From the NCBI GenBank assembly GCA_022925895.1, contig JAKSYS010000463.1, positions 1 through 50,550 of the forward strand: a DNA stretch of 50,550 bases, in the 5' to 3' direction. The notes under the pieces were generated by a model, which saw nothing but the letters and a program-made list of their open reading frames with translations, was not told the DNA's origin and did no database searches. Source of the stretch: Fragilaria crotonensis. Its lineage: Eukaryota > Bacillariophyta > Fragilariophyceae > Fragilariales > Fragilariaceae. Shown piece by piece: positions 34,601 to 45,282 of this stretch; within the stretch, counting starts at the first letter, position 1, and the number at the start of each line of letters is the position of its first letter. Position numbers and translations under genes: made by a program.

Positions 34601-37144
34601 TTCACAGATGTTATGAGTAGTGTTGTGAACCTTCCATTAAGTCTCCCCAGCAAAAGATTTGCATTGCAAATGCTAGGGGTCTGACTATGCATGCAAGATG
34701 CCCTGAGTATCATGTCTGATGCAAGTGGTTACCAGCCAACCATCTGAGCCTCTCCATCCATGCATGTTTGGCAGCGTTTGGGCCAAATTCTGAGTACGGG
34801 AGAAAAGGCATTGTCCTGCTGTTTGTATGCTATCATATTAACGGTGCATAGTTGTTTTGGCGTCATGTCCTTAAACCGATTCTCCATATGGAACCAACCA
34901 ACAATCATCCAGGCCACCAACAACAAACACTTCACAGAACAGTCATGACAATGGCAACACCACCAGTGGAGACATCTCCAACTTGCATCGAGGAGATTAA
35001 TGTTTATTGACACCTGAATCAGCGAGATGCCTTGCCTTTTTGCTCAGTAGTACCAAGGAAATTTGGAAGTTGCTTAAAGTCAATGCTGTCCATCAAGCCA
35101 TCATCCTCAAAGCATCTCATTACAGCAATGTCTGCTGGATCAACAACATCAGCTTCAAAAGCCGACGGTGCATGCTGACAGAAGGAGGGGCTCATCGATT
35201 GGCCCAAAATGATATCCGTGAGGTTCAGCATTAGTAATGTGTTCCGGGAGCATTTCCAAAATTGATGAAAGGTTCAGCAGATCATAACAAAAATTTCTTA
35301 AAAGTGTTAATGGAATCAATGAACAATATAGTAGTGCCACAAAGTCTCACATCGCTAGGGTTGTGCTGATAACAACCCTTCTTCCTGGTGACAGCCTCAC
35401 AGAAACTACCAGGCAGCCACAAATGACAAGCTTGTCACCAACAGAGCCAGCATTGCTTTGCTCTTGTGATGGGAGGAATTTGCAGAGCAAGGGATCAGGA
35501 CGTTTTTGAAGTTCTCAAGAATGCGGATATCCTCCTTTGTATTTTCCTTGTTATCAGTAGTATAGTAGCTAATTATCACCACTATCACGGGGTATAAACC
35601 CAATGATTAGTTTTGTTTAATTTTATTTATTACCACTATCACAATGGTTGTCCGCATTGTCTGCCATCCTCGCAGCCCTGATTCTCTCCTTTCTATTAGC
35701 ACAGCATACTTTCCCCCTGGTGAGCTGCTGTTGCAGCGGGTCTTGTTTCTCTTCTTTGCCGCCAATTTCTGTTTTGTCGGTGGTGCATTCCTTACACTTT
35801 GAGGCTGCCCTCACCGGATAAGCCATCGGCAATAGCCCCCTGTTGAGAACAGCAGTGCAAATTGAAGAGGTCTGCCGCTTGGCATCACGGTCACGTAGTG
35901 GGTCTGGATGAACATCATACCACCAAAGCCACCCACACGTACGCAGAAGAATCCCTCCTCTCTTCACAACCAATACAAGTCAAGAGTCAATTCCTGTCGC
36001 CTGCCTAGCCTGATCACAACCACTTCATGCATGTCAGCGCGGAACGGCATCAAGCAGCTATCACCAACCAGGTAGTTGACAGTCATTAACAGCCATTCCT
36101 CGTTGCCTGGCCTGAGCAAACTACCACTTGCCAACACAACTCAAGAGTCAATTCCTCATTGCCTATGACTCAATAGCCACCAATGCGTTATGTTTTGTGG
36201 TCCGCCAATAATCATCGCCATGGACAAGGAGGGTAAAGTGACATGATGTGGAGTGATTTTCAGGTATTGTTTTATCTTTTCTTTGTCACATGTATGGGTG
36301 AGCCTGATTGTTGATGGTTCAATCGTATGATAGCGCTTTAAATCTCACGATTTGATTTGGTGAGCCAATGAGAAGAAAGAGCAAAATGTGATGCATCGTC
36401 ACAACATTGGCACCATAGTAACCAAATACAATCCAGGTGGAAAGAAATCCATTGGCAGCCACTGGCATGTCCAATATGTGCTTGCATTCCAAGCAAATAG
36501 CAAGTTTATGACAACTCAAAACTTCTGTTAGTATGGTCTTTTACTCGATATTTGTCGGCACGACTGCCATTGAAATGTTGAAGCAAGCTCTTAATCCATC
36601 TGATAGTAGATGTACTTCAACTGCCTTTGCTCTAAGGTCTACTATGCTTGTTGGTGTTCTGACATCCATCACTTGATACTTCTGGTAAGCCGTAACTACT
36701 AGTCATTTGGTTATGGTCATTGCAATTTGCAATACTGTACGCTGCTGATTGTCAATGGCGGTGTTGCTGTACTCACAACAATATTTGAATCCGTTTGGCT
36801 GCCTTGCTTTCTGGGCAAACCATACATCGGGGTGTTTTCAAAATTTGAATGCCATGCTGGCATACTCCTCTCCCCTTGATTTGCATTTGTAAATGGGCTT
36901 GATAAATAACACTAAGCTTGTTGTGCATGTCATGGTCTCAAATTCAACTTCCAGCTATGCTACATAGCTTTTGACATCATCTGAGGGCACAGGCATGAGC
37001 TTGAGAAGTATATTCGAGAAAAGTTAGTTCCGTACAGACATACAATTTTCCTAGTAGTATTGCTTAACTTAAAAGCTCGGTGCACTGAGAGTAAATAGCT
37101 TGTATTGTGAATGTAATACTGCATAAAGTAAGGCGGAGGGATGC
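34601..37144. other. Gene-poor AT-rich stretch
   Basis: No coding sequence, RNA gene or long repeat that I can support. Short open frames on both strands lack family motifs and consistent codon use. Confidence 0.35.
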
Positions 37145-37771
37145 TTAAACAGAGGAATCTGAGCTTTTTGCTATCACTCTGAGGACAATAATGTGTAATA
37201 TATTAATCAAATGCTCATTAAAGTGCAATACAATATCAGAAAGGCGTACATTAAACCTGCTGCCGCAAAGAGATTTGTCGCGTCCACTGTTGCGGCATTG
37301 CTGACAACATTGATGCAACTCTTTGTAGAAGGTCATACCCCCGCCTGCCTGAGCTGCAGTTGAATGCTTTTTGCGATCGGCTTCAGAAAACTCTTTGCCT
37401 AATGACCAGCCAACCACTCCTACCTCCATTTCTTGTTTATGTTTGAGGTGCAAAAGGGTGTATTGTGGAATCTGCATCAGTGTATTTGAAATCATGAGCT
37501 TGGAAACATCATAGCATATGCGGAGGATTACAGATACAGTGCACAGCATTCCGGCATGCTTGCTTCATCATTGTCAATCCACTGATTCAAAACCTGCAAG
37601 ATTGGATAGTGTTAAATTACACATTGTACCAACATACCAACATACCTGTTTTTCAGTGCGTAGAATCCTGCCATCCATCGCCACAATGTATTGACTAAAA
37701 CCAAAATCTATAAAGGCGTCATCACTCATGGACAACACATGGTTTGCAACGGCTCTGATATCGTTGGTCAT
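37145..37771 (-). pseudogene. Orphan two-exon coding fragment, unidentified
   Basis: The minus strand opens at 37771 with MTNDIRAVANHVLSMSDDAF and runs to RILRTEKQ, then GTATGT...CTTGCAG forms a phase-0 intron of about 52 bp (near 37596-37647), after which VLNQWIDNDEASMPECCALYL continues in frame before a stop. Further downstream, pieces such as GGGMTFYKELHQCCQQC are readable in another frame. The clean intron suggests a once real gene; I cannot name it. Confidence 0.3.
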
Positions 37772-37846
37772 TCAAAACACTTTCATGGTTTTGTTGTAAG
37801 CAGGCCGTTCCTTATAGTGCTACAAAACTGAATCAAGACTGGTCGG

Positions 37847-38257
37847 AGAAACGTTTCTGTTGATGTTTTGTGGGATCTGCAATTTTCGTCTCCAACAGTT
37901 GTCAACAAAAACAAAACGTTTTGTCAGATCCAGCAATGAGGAAATGATATACTTCGTGCAAGCATATCTTGGAGACACTTTTTGTCCAAAAGATCACGAT
38001 CAATGACCCTTCAATTGTTGACTGTCTTCTGACAGTGCAAAATTGGAATGAATGGAGGTGGTTGGGTTTTACGCAGAATCAGGCATCCGAAACGTTTTTG
38101 TTTCTGTTTTGTCTTGTTCGTGAGCTCATGTCTATGGGAGATGGGTTATTGTTTTGGGCTTGACAAAAGTAAACATACAAATGTCGAGTTTTGTTGCCGT
38201 AAGGGACGACTGTTTAAGAAAACAGAAACAAAAGTGGAGTTTTGTTTCTGTTTTGTC
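37847..38257. repeat. Cluster of AAACGTTT palindromes and a perfect hairpin
   Basis: Contains AGAAACGTTTCT (37847-37858), ACAAAACGTTTTGT (37911-37924), AAACGTTT (38090-38097) and a perfect 15-bp inverted repeat AAAACAGAAACAAAA / TTTTGTTTCTGTTTT (38219-38233 and 38240-38254) with a 6-base loop. The word TTTGTTTCTGTTTTGTC occurs twice (near 38098 and 38241). No gene is convincing here. Confidence 0.5.
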
Positions 38258-40734
38258 GCACTGCTGTATGAAACGGCCTTATCCCACCACTGGTGCTGGT
38301 GTGAAGTGATCAAGCAATTCCAATAAAAGGCACAGTTGCTTCCTATTTTTAATACTAAAGCAATGTCCTATGCATAGATCTTTCCTTGTGCCATCTATCA
38401 CATGATACATTGATTCACTTCCTCAAATGTTTTGGACTCCTGACTCACGCAAATGCAACACATCATAAGTAGGCTGTTTGACATGATCTCAAGCATTTGC
38501 AATGTCCACACCTTCTCATCTTGGATTCAGACTTTCATGCAATGGTTACAATGATCTGTGTGCTTCTTGACATGACAATGTCAAGCTTGTTCAATCATAC
38601 GGCCATGGTCAAGTTTTCTGTACTGTTCCTCTCAAAATGATTGATAAGGAAGGTTTCAAGTTTGGCAGGGTAGTAGTCTGACGCCATTGCTGTGACTGGG
38701 ATTTTCTCTCAGCCAGACAGTGCATGTGTTTCATGTTCCGGTAAGGCAAATGCAACTCTGATGCTTCTCCTCTCGCTCCTACATGATGGCCCCATTCCAG
38801 TCATTTGATTTTTACTCCTGTGCCACCGATGGTTTTTGATTGAGCTAGTGAACGGGACGATTCTGCATTGTTTGGTGCACTTTAGATGGCACGAGGGCGA
38901 TTTTTTGGTATCGTCGTTTCTTTGCCATCTCACAATATTCGTATAAAGAACCCATACCCGCTAGCCAAAAGGCTGGTCTGGACTGCTTAGCTGTTCTGTT
39001 TCACAAACACATTGCCAAACATACCACAAGACACAAGAATGCATATTTACTCGCTTTTTTAGCAAGCCATGATGAAGATGTAGCATGTCGTGGATTTGTC
39101 TCAACAGCAAACCCATACATATACCTAATTGACTCCTGGCTGGCTCTTGTTGGGCAACTTTTGAAGAAATGCCATGATTTGAATCCTGGCTGACTCATGA
39201 CAGATACAATCAGAGTACCCAGCAGAAGCAAAAGGCAATTTTTTTAGAATGAATAACAATATGAGCCGTGGGAGCAGAATTTCAAGATACAATGTTGGTG
39301 CTCAACTTTGATATCAGTCTTTGTACAATAAGGATTGGTCTGATGATTCAGAATACTTTTCCCAATTTTACTTCTTTGTTGATAATTGGACATGGTTAGG
39401 TAATAAAGGACACTGATATATTGCATCTTCTGCTGCATGCTCTCCTCATTGTAAGCAAATGTGTCCACATTGGCATTACCGCCACCACCACCAGCCAACA
39501 ATGCACACCTTCTCATCCTTCAAAAAGTCCAATGCAATCAATACTGTTATTCTTATAAGCCTTGTTGAACACATGATACTACGATACTACCTGTGTCGCT
39601 ATACCAGCCCATTGGTGACACAAATTTCATTGAGAAATTGCTAGCACGCGGTTATCACGACGGCATTCCCGGGGTCATCTGGAGAGTGACACCACAATGC
39701 CCGAGAGATGATTCCTATTTCTCGATTGACAAAAAAACAACCATCTACTGTCAAAGATGATTGACAGCCGAGGAAGATTTTCCCAAAGAATGGAAGCAGC
39801 TAGTAGCTACACGATGAAAAGACTACTACAGTACTCTTTCCTGCAGATCTGCAGTTAATTAACAATTACGGTATGGCTGGGTACGCAGCGGAGCGAATAA
39901 GCAAGTTAGGGCAAGCCTTGCTAGTAGAGCTACTAGTATGCTAGTTTCTTGCCTTCTCCGCCGATGTCTCCACCACGTCGAACATCGTGCTTCATTAACA
40001 TTTTGACCTGCACCATCGAGGATTATCTTGTGATTGAAGACGCTGCCTGCCTCCTGCGTGCTGCATGGATAGCTCATACGAATGAACATGAGCAAAATCT
40101 CCGTCCCTTGCGTTCTTCAAATACTATGATGAGAATTGTGAAGGGTACTGTGCGTACAAGCCACAACATGGTCCTGCAGTTGAAGGATACTATTGATGTT
40201 TTAAAGGTCATGCATCCATCAATCGACTTATTTTTTTGTTAGATCAAAGTTCAGGTCATTGAAACAACGACCAGATGGCTTGAATCAACACAGAATGAAG
40301 AACCGATTGTTTGGAGGTAAGAACACAGGAGCTATGCATAATGCAATCATAAAGCAGGAAGAGGGTTACCTTTTCCCTTGCTTCTTGAATACTGGAACCA
40401 GAAGCCACTCAGTCTCTCATGTTTTCTCAATCAGACACTGGTCCATTCTGAATGTCCGAGAAAGTGAGGAATGAAGGACAAACACAAAATGACAAGCAGT
40501 GTGACACCACAACCGACGTCAACCAGAAGACACCACCAGTGTTGATACTTTCACTAAACAACAATGGCATCTCACACACGCAAGGGAAAACACGAGACAA
40601 CTGAAGGAGCTTTGCGCCAAGCATGGAATTCCAATGTTCAAAACACTTGTGAATGCAGTTGAGAGGAACTGTTGTTCTGAGTTCTTGGACTTGAACTGCA
40701 AGGCAGGGGTATAAATAGACCAACAAGTAGGGGC
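38258..40734. other. Gene-poor stretch
   Basis: No supported gene. One readable run, NFIEKLLARGYHDGIPGVIW (about 39624-39683, plus strand), may be a coding remnant of an unidentified element. Confidence 0.3.
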
Positions 40735-40925
40735 ATGGCGTATAGTTTAGCTAGTTGGCTACACCTACAATGTTTGGTATGCCTCAGTGGTGAGGTCGAG
40801 GGTTTGATCCCCGAGAAAAGCTGAAAACCTATTAATTCATGATCCTTATCCCTCACAGTCTTTGTGGATGAGCCGGGGAACGCTACAAATCTGGTCCTTT
40901 CTTGATAAAAGTACTGTAATGTTGT
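40735..40925 (+). repeat. Possible tRNA-derived SINE
   Basis: TTAGCTAGTTGGCT near 40748 resembles a pol III A box and GGGTTTGATCCCC near 40801 a B box, about 50 bp apart, as in tRNA genes. The flanking arms do not fold into a full tRNA, and an unrelated tail of about 110 bp follows. Needs other copies to be certain. Confidence 0.35.
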
Positions 40926-41619
40926 AAAGCTTCTAATTAGTTCAAATTTATTTATTTAAATAGACCAACATGGAGAACAAAAGTGAGCTGGTGGATATAT
41001 GTACACAGCGCAACGTTGAAACAAACAAGATCATTGAATAATCACAGAACAAGCAAGGTTGCTTGGGAGGGAAAAGCAAAAGGCAGCGACGGCAGATTGA
41101 TGGCGGAAACTTGAAGCATTATTCTTTCACTGTGAAAAAGGAAAAGGCATGCTTGACACTCGTACCAGCATGAGGAGGGGATGTTGCAACACATTGCAAG
41201 TTGTCTTGTTTGAGTCAAAGTCATCTTGACACCAAAGTGTCATGCTGAGGCAAGGGTATTGAATACCTCTGGGGCCAGGCAAAGGGTACATACATAAGCC
41301 TGTTGCTCACCTAAAACAAAGGAAAAGACAACTTCAAGGCAAGCATTCTTTATTGTCTGTCAGAAAAGGCGATCACAGAAGACAAAGTCAGAAAATTTGG
41401 GGAGCGAGCTCTAGAATATCTTCTTGGCATATCATGCACTAGATACAAATCAATTGGATGAACAGACTCAAAATGATTATAAACAATGCATTGTCTGGTG
41501 GAAGTGGACAAGCTGATCAACAGCTTCAAGACTCACCATTGTGCTTTGGACTTCAATTACAGGTTCGTCATGGAAATGACATTATTATGGCATCCAATTT
41601 TTATCGGATATTGACCCGC

Positions 41620-41663
41620 CCTCCCTTAATACAGTGTATTCCACTTAATAAGGGAGGTTTTTT
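41620..41663. repeat. Stem-loop followed by T run
   Basis: CCTCCCTTA (41620-41628) pairs with TAAGGGAGG (41649-41657); TTTTTT follows directly. It resembles a terminator-like or small folded repeat end, but no transcript is evident. Confidence 0.4.
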
Positions 41664-42059
41664 CAAAATAGCGTTCCTTTTGGACTTCATCTTCTCGAAA
41701 CAAATGTTTCCGTAGACTTTTATTTTTGACATAATCATACGTTCGTGATTGAAAGATGCGTCATTTTGAAGCGACAGATGTTGAGATATGATCTTTCGAA
41801 CTTCAGCTGAGAACTGAGATTTTTGTCATTAATTTTTTTCACATGCCAAGATGCAGTACACCGCACGTGCCCTTAGCGTAGAGCGATACAGTATACTATA
41901 ATTACTAGTATCCAGTACTACAATACAATGGCCATGTATAGTACTTGGATATACCGGTAGGCTAGTAATACCATAGTACAGTGCAACAATAGAGCACTGA
42001 TCCTGTACAACAGTACTACAACCATACAACAGTAGAATGAGAACTGGTTGACAACTCCT

Positions 42060-42128
42060 GGAGACTCACTGAGTCTCCTAGACAATGAAAAGAGAACAGT
42101 CCAATCCCATCAGGATGGGACTGCTCTC
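42060..42128. repeat. Two adjacent strong hairpins
   Basis: GGAGACTCA-C-TGAGTCTCC (42060-42078) is a perfect 9-bp stem with a one-base loop. Next, GAGAACAGTCC (42092-42102) pairs with most of GGGACTGCTCTC (42117-42128), enclosing CCCATC-AG-GATGGG (42106-42119 as an alternative stem). They lie about 130 bp before the piggyBac remnant. Confidence 0.55.
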
Positions 42129-42251
42129 TGGGTTTTTAAACTAGTCTCATAACTTTAGTAATCTACAACTTATCACTCCTTAAAAACTAGCTACAAATTA
42201 CTTTAATAAAAACTGATTACTTCGCGCATAGGGCACAAGAAATAAACGGCT

Positions 42252-43961
42252 ACGCCATGGCGTCGGAGCCAAAATTTCCGTCTACAAGAAGTTCCTTCAC
42301 CCGAGGGCCGCCGTATCAAAACGGTATCCGAATGCGACAAAGAATGATGTGCTTGACAACCTCCTTGTCATTGGACAGGAGGAGAAAGTTGTTTCCAAGC
42401 ATAATGTAGTAGGCAGGTCTCTGTATTACAATGCGACACAACAATGAGTTATACGAAGGTCAAATCCTTCATGCTGTCGCACGATTTTGCAAGGTCACTG
42501 AAGAATGACTGGTTGAATCCTTGTTCGATACTATCCCAACAAACGATGTGGGAAACGACGAGGATGTGGCTGTTGGGGGTGACGAGATCGAACAGCGTGA
42601 AATACCGTCTATTTTGAACGAAGACATTTCGAGTTTTTGAGCGCAAGGTTTTTCAGTTGACAATGACAACGAGCCTGCTCCCGAATATATTCCAACTCCT
42701 GCCAACACGGTGAATGATGGGATGTATAGAGCTGGGGGGAGTGAACCCTTGGACGCAAAAGGGTGGTTGGTGTCAAAGATGTACAGCCTACATTAGTAAG
42801 TGCCGATGCATCGATGCATACTGTCTTGGGCTTCTTCCTCCATTTTTTGCCTCTTGAGTACTTCAAAACAACGATTCTGCTGGCAACAAACAAAACACTT
42901 TCGGATTCCTTGACATGGGATGAGTTTCTGCAAAATTCATTTCCATCCTTTTGCTCTTTGCGACGAAACTCAGGGAGTGCCGCGGCGCATGTTTTGGACA
43001 AATGACCAACCGGATATTTTTTGTGGTGCACCCTTTCGCTTGATGCTTACATGTCAAGGCAATGTTTCGAGGCAATACTCAGAAGCTTAAAGTTTACAAC
43101 AAAGACCCCGCCCGCATTCAAGGATCCCTTCCACCCTGTAAGTGATCTGATTAATGCTTTTAATAAGCATTTTGCGGTGTGCTTCAGTCCAAGTTGGGTG
43201 TCGTGTTTGGATGAGTCTATGTCTGTGTGGATTCGCATTTTGATTTGTAGGAAGTTGGTCAGACCGATAGCCTCCCAGGTACGTTGGATGGAACAAACTT
43301 TAAGGTATTTTGTATGAAGGAGGAGGACTATGTTATGAAGCTCATGGCTACCTATGGAGCGCTTCAATCTGTTGATGAGGGAGCAACACAACGAAGTGTC
43401 TCGCGTCGATCCGGGATTTGAGAAAACGTGAGCTTCAAGTACACCGAGCCATTCTTCAACCATTTCAAATTTCGGCATCAGGTTGACGACCACAACAACA
43501 ACAGACACTCCCCGATCTTGTTGGAGGAGAGCATCAACACCAAGGATTGGAAGATCAGGGTCTTCACGTTCATATTGGCCGTTGTCAAGGTCAATGCACC
43601 ACGACTGCTGGCCTATCAATTTTTTACGAAGTCCGATTCTCTCAGCTAGCTGCAATTCAGACGATTGCTGGCAAAAGAATTGATGGGTTTCTCCTTTGTT
43701 GTCAAAAGAGACAACAGGAAGCAAACGAGGAGGAGTATTGAGGCTGTGGCATCTATTTGTGGAGTGGAAACGGCACCTGTGTATGCAACATTGTGGAACG
43801 GAATGGAATGGCACTACCTTTCAAGCAAGTACCCACAGCACTTCTGCAAGACTGTTGGCTGCAATAAACGTATCAGAACCTATTGTAAGTGCATGAAAGC
43901 TTTCTGGCTCTGCCCTGCTTGCATCAGTATGCACATTGCTCAAGTAGCTGAGGCCTCGTGA
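42252..43961 (+). pseudogene. piggyBac-type transposase remnant (DDE_Tnp_1_7), multiply frameshifted
   Basis: Readable plus-strand blocks in order: SVYKKFLHPRAAVSKRYPNA and KNDVLDNLLVIGQEEKVV (about 42280-42400), LYEGQILHAVARF and the acidic NDVGNDEDVAVGGDE stretch (42450-42600), EYFKTTILLATNKTL (about 42855-42900), RRMFWTNDQPDIFCGAPF, YMSRQCFEAILRSLKFTTKT (near 43050-43110) and CLDESMSVW with a candidate catalytic Asp (about 43205). Then GTNFKVFCMKEEDYVMKLMA, EPFFNHFKFRHQVDDHNNNR with another Asp (about 43447-43506), and a C-terminal Cys/His-rich finger from FCKTVGCNKR to WLCPACISMH (43847-43935), as in piggyBac proteins. The frame changes several times and stops occur, so it is inactive as given. 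TTAA duplications and terminal repeats were not located. Confidence 0.75.
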
Positions 43962-45282
43962 ATGAGAAACGTAATTCAGAAAACGAGATAAAGTGAATTT
44001 TTAGCGGAGATACGCAGACACTTTTTTTCATAACTTTCTATCTATTGACGCCCTGACAATTAATCCAAGTGCAATGTTGTTAAGCATGAAGTGCATGATT
44101 CAAAGCTCTTCGCTCGTGAAACGAACATGTTTTTTGATTGAGAGAGACTCACTCACGTGACTCACTGAATTATGGGATTTGGATGAGTTTTAAACCGTTA
44201 TGTTGAGCGTTAAGTAGTACCTTAGACTATTACTTGATACGCACCAAATTTTAAATTCAAGATATCCAGCATGAGCAAAATCTATATTTCACACGCTTCT
44301 ATTTGTTGTCGACTAAAGTTATTTTATACGGGAGCTACGGTGGCTATCATAATCACTTTGTTATTGCACGCACCTTGCACCAAAACGTACTTCCAGTACT
44401 CGGAGTAACTTTTGGCGCCCCCCTCCATACATCCTGTACGAGAGAATTAAACATGAAGCGTCCTTGTCGTTTCTGTCCTGTTGCCGGCAGACGAACGTTC
44501 CCGGAAGAGCTATAAGAACTCAATGCAAAGCATCATGATGTTTCGACAATTGAATCACTAGTATCAGGGTAGTAGGACATAGTATTAGAAGTACGTGCAG
44601 CATCGAAACATGCGCGCATGGTCACTGGCACTATTTCCATCATACCCACATTCGTTCTTCCGATGACTCTCCTAAATCCTAAGTAATGTTGTTCCATGAA
44701 TATCATACGTACACTTACGGGTTGATGTTACGTTCGGTCAGGTCATCGAATGCCTGGCTTACATCATTTTCATTTTCGTGTAATTCGGTCCAATCTGCCA
44801 GCACAATTTTGAAACATGTCTCCAAATTGTCGAAAAATGTTGTACAGTAAGATCATATGGTGGTCCTGTAGCATTGACATCTTTCGTGGATGTCTACTTC
44901 GACGGTTGTGATATGTTGATGTCCACACCACGTGGACTCTCGTTTCTTCGGAACAGTACATCCAAAATATCATTGCTAAAAGTGTGTATGATAAAATACC
45001 AAGCAAGTATAAATGATAAAATGAGATCCAGTTATTCTCATCGGGCGCGTTGTGATAGTATTAGTGGCTGAATATTTTAATTTTCGATCAACAATGTTGT
45101 TTCTGTTCCCGCACTGAACTTTACGACCAGGTCCAGTACTGGTAGTCCGCGACTTGATCACGAATCATGCCCACAAAAAAAAGAAAAATTAATGAGACTA
45201 AGAGGCCTAAAGAAACCCTCATGCATTGATCGAGGAACTTGTCTCATCACCTTCTCATTCTTAACACCAGAGATCACGAGGA
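43962..45282. other. Intergenic between piggyBac remnant and TPR gene 2
   Basis: No gene supported. Contains the 3' flank of the piggyBac remnant and the promoter region of the plus-strand TPR gene. Confidence 0.4.

Noticed and set aside
34601..37144. Several 60-95 codon frames on both strands
   Set aside because: No motifs, no consistent frame extension and no splice structure; expected by chance in AT-rich DNA.
17830..37771. Homology between the orphan gene (FSMSDEAF) and the fragment at 37.7 kb (LSMSDDAF)
   Set aside because: Only this short word matches; the residues around it and the following exons do not align by eye.
40735..40830. A functional tRNA gene
   Set aside because: The T-arm stem pairs at only three positions and no acceptor stem or anticodon arm can be drawn.
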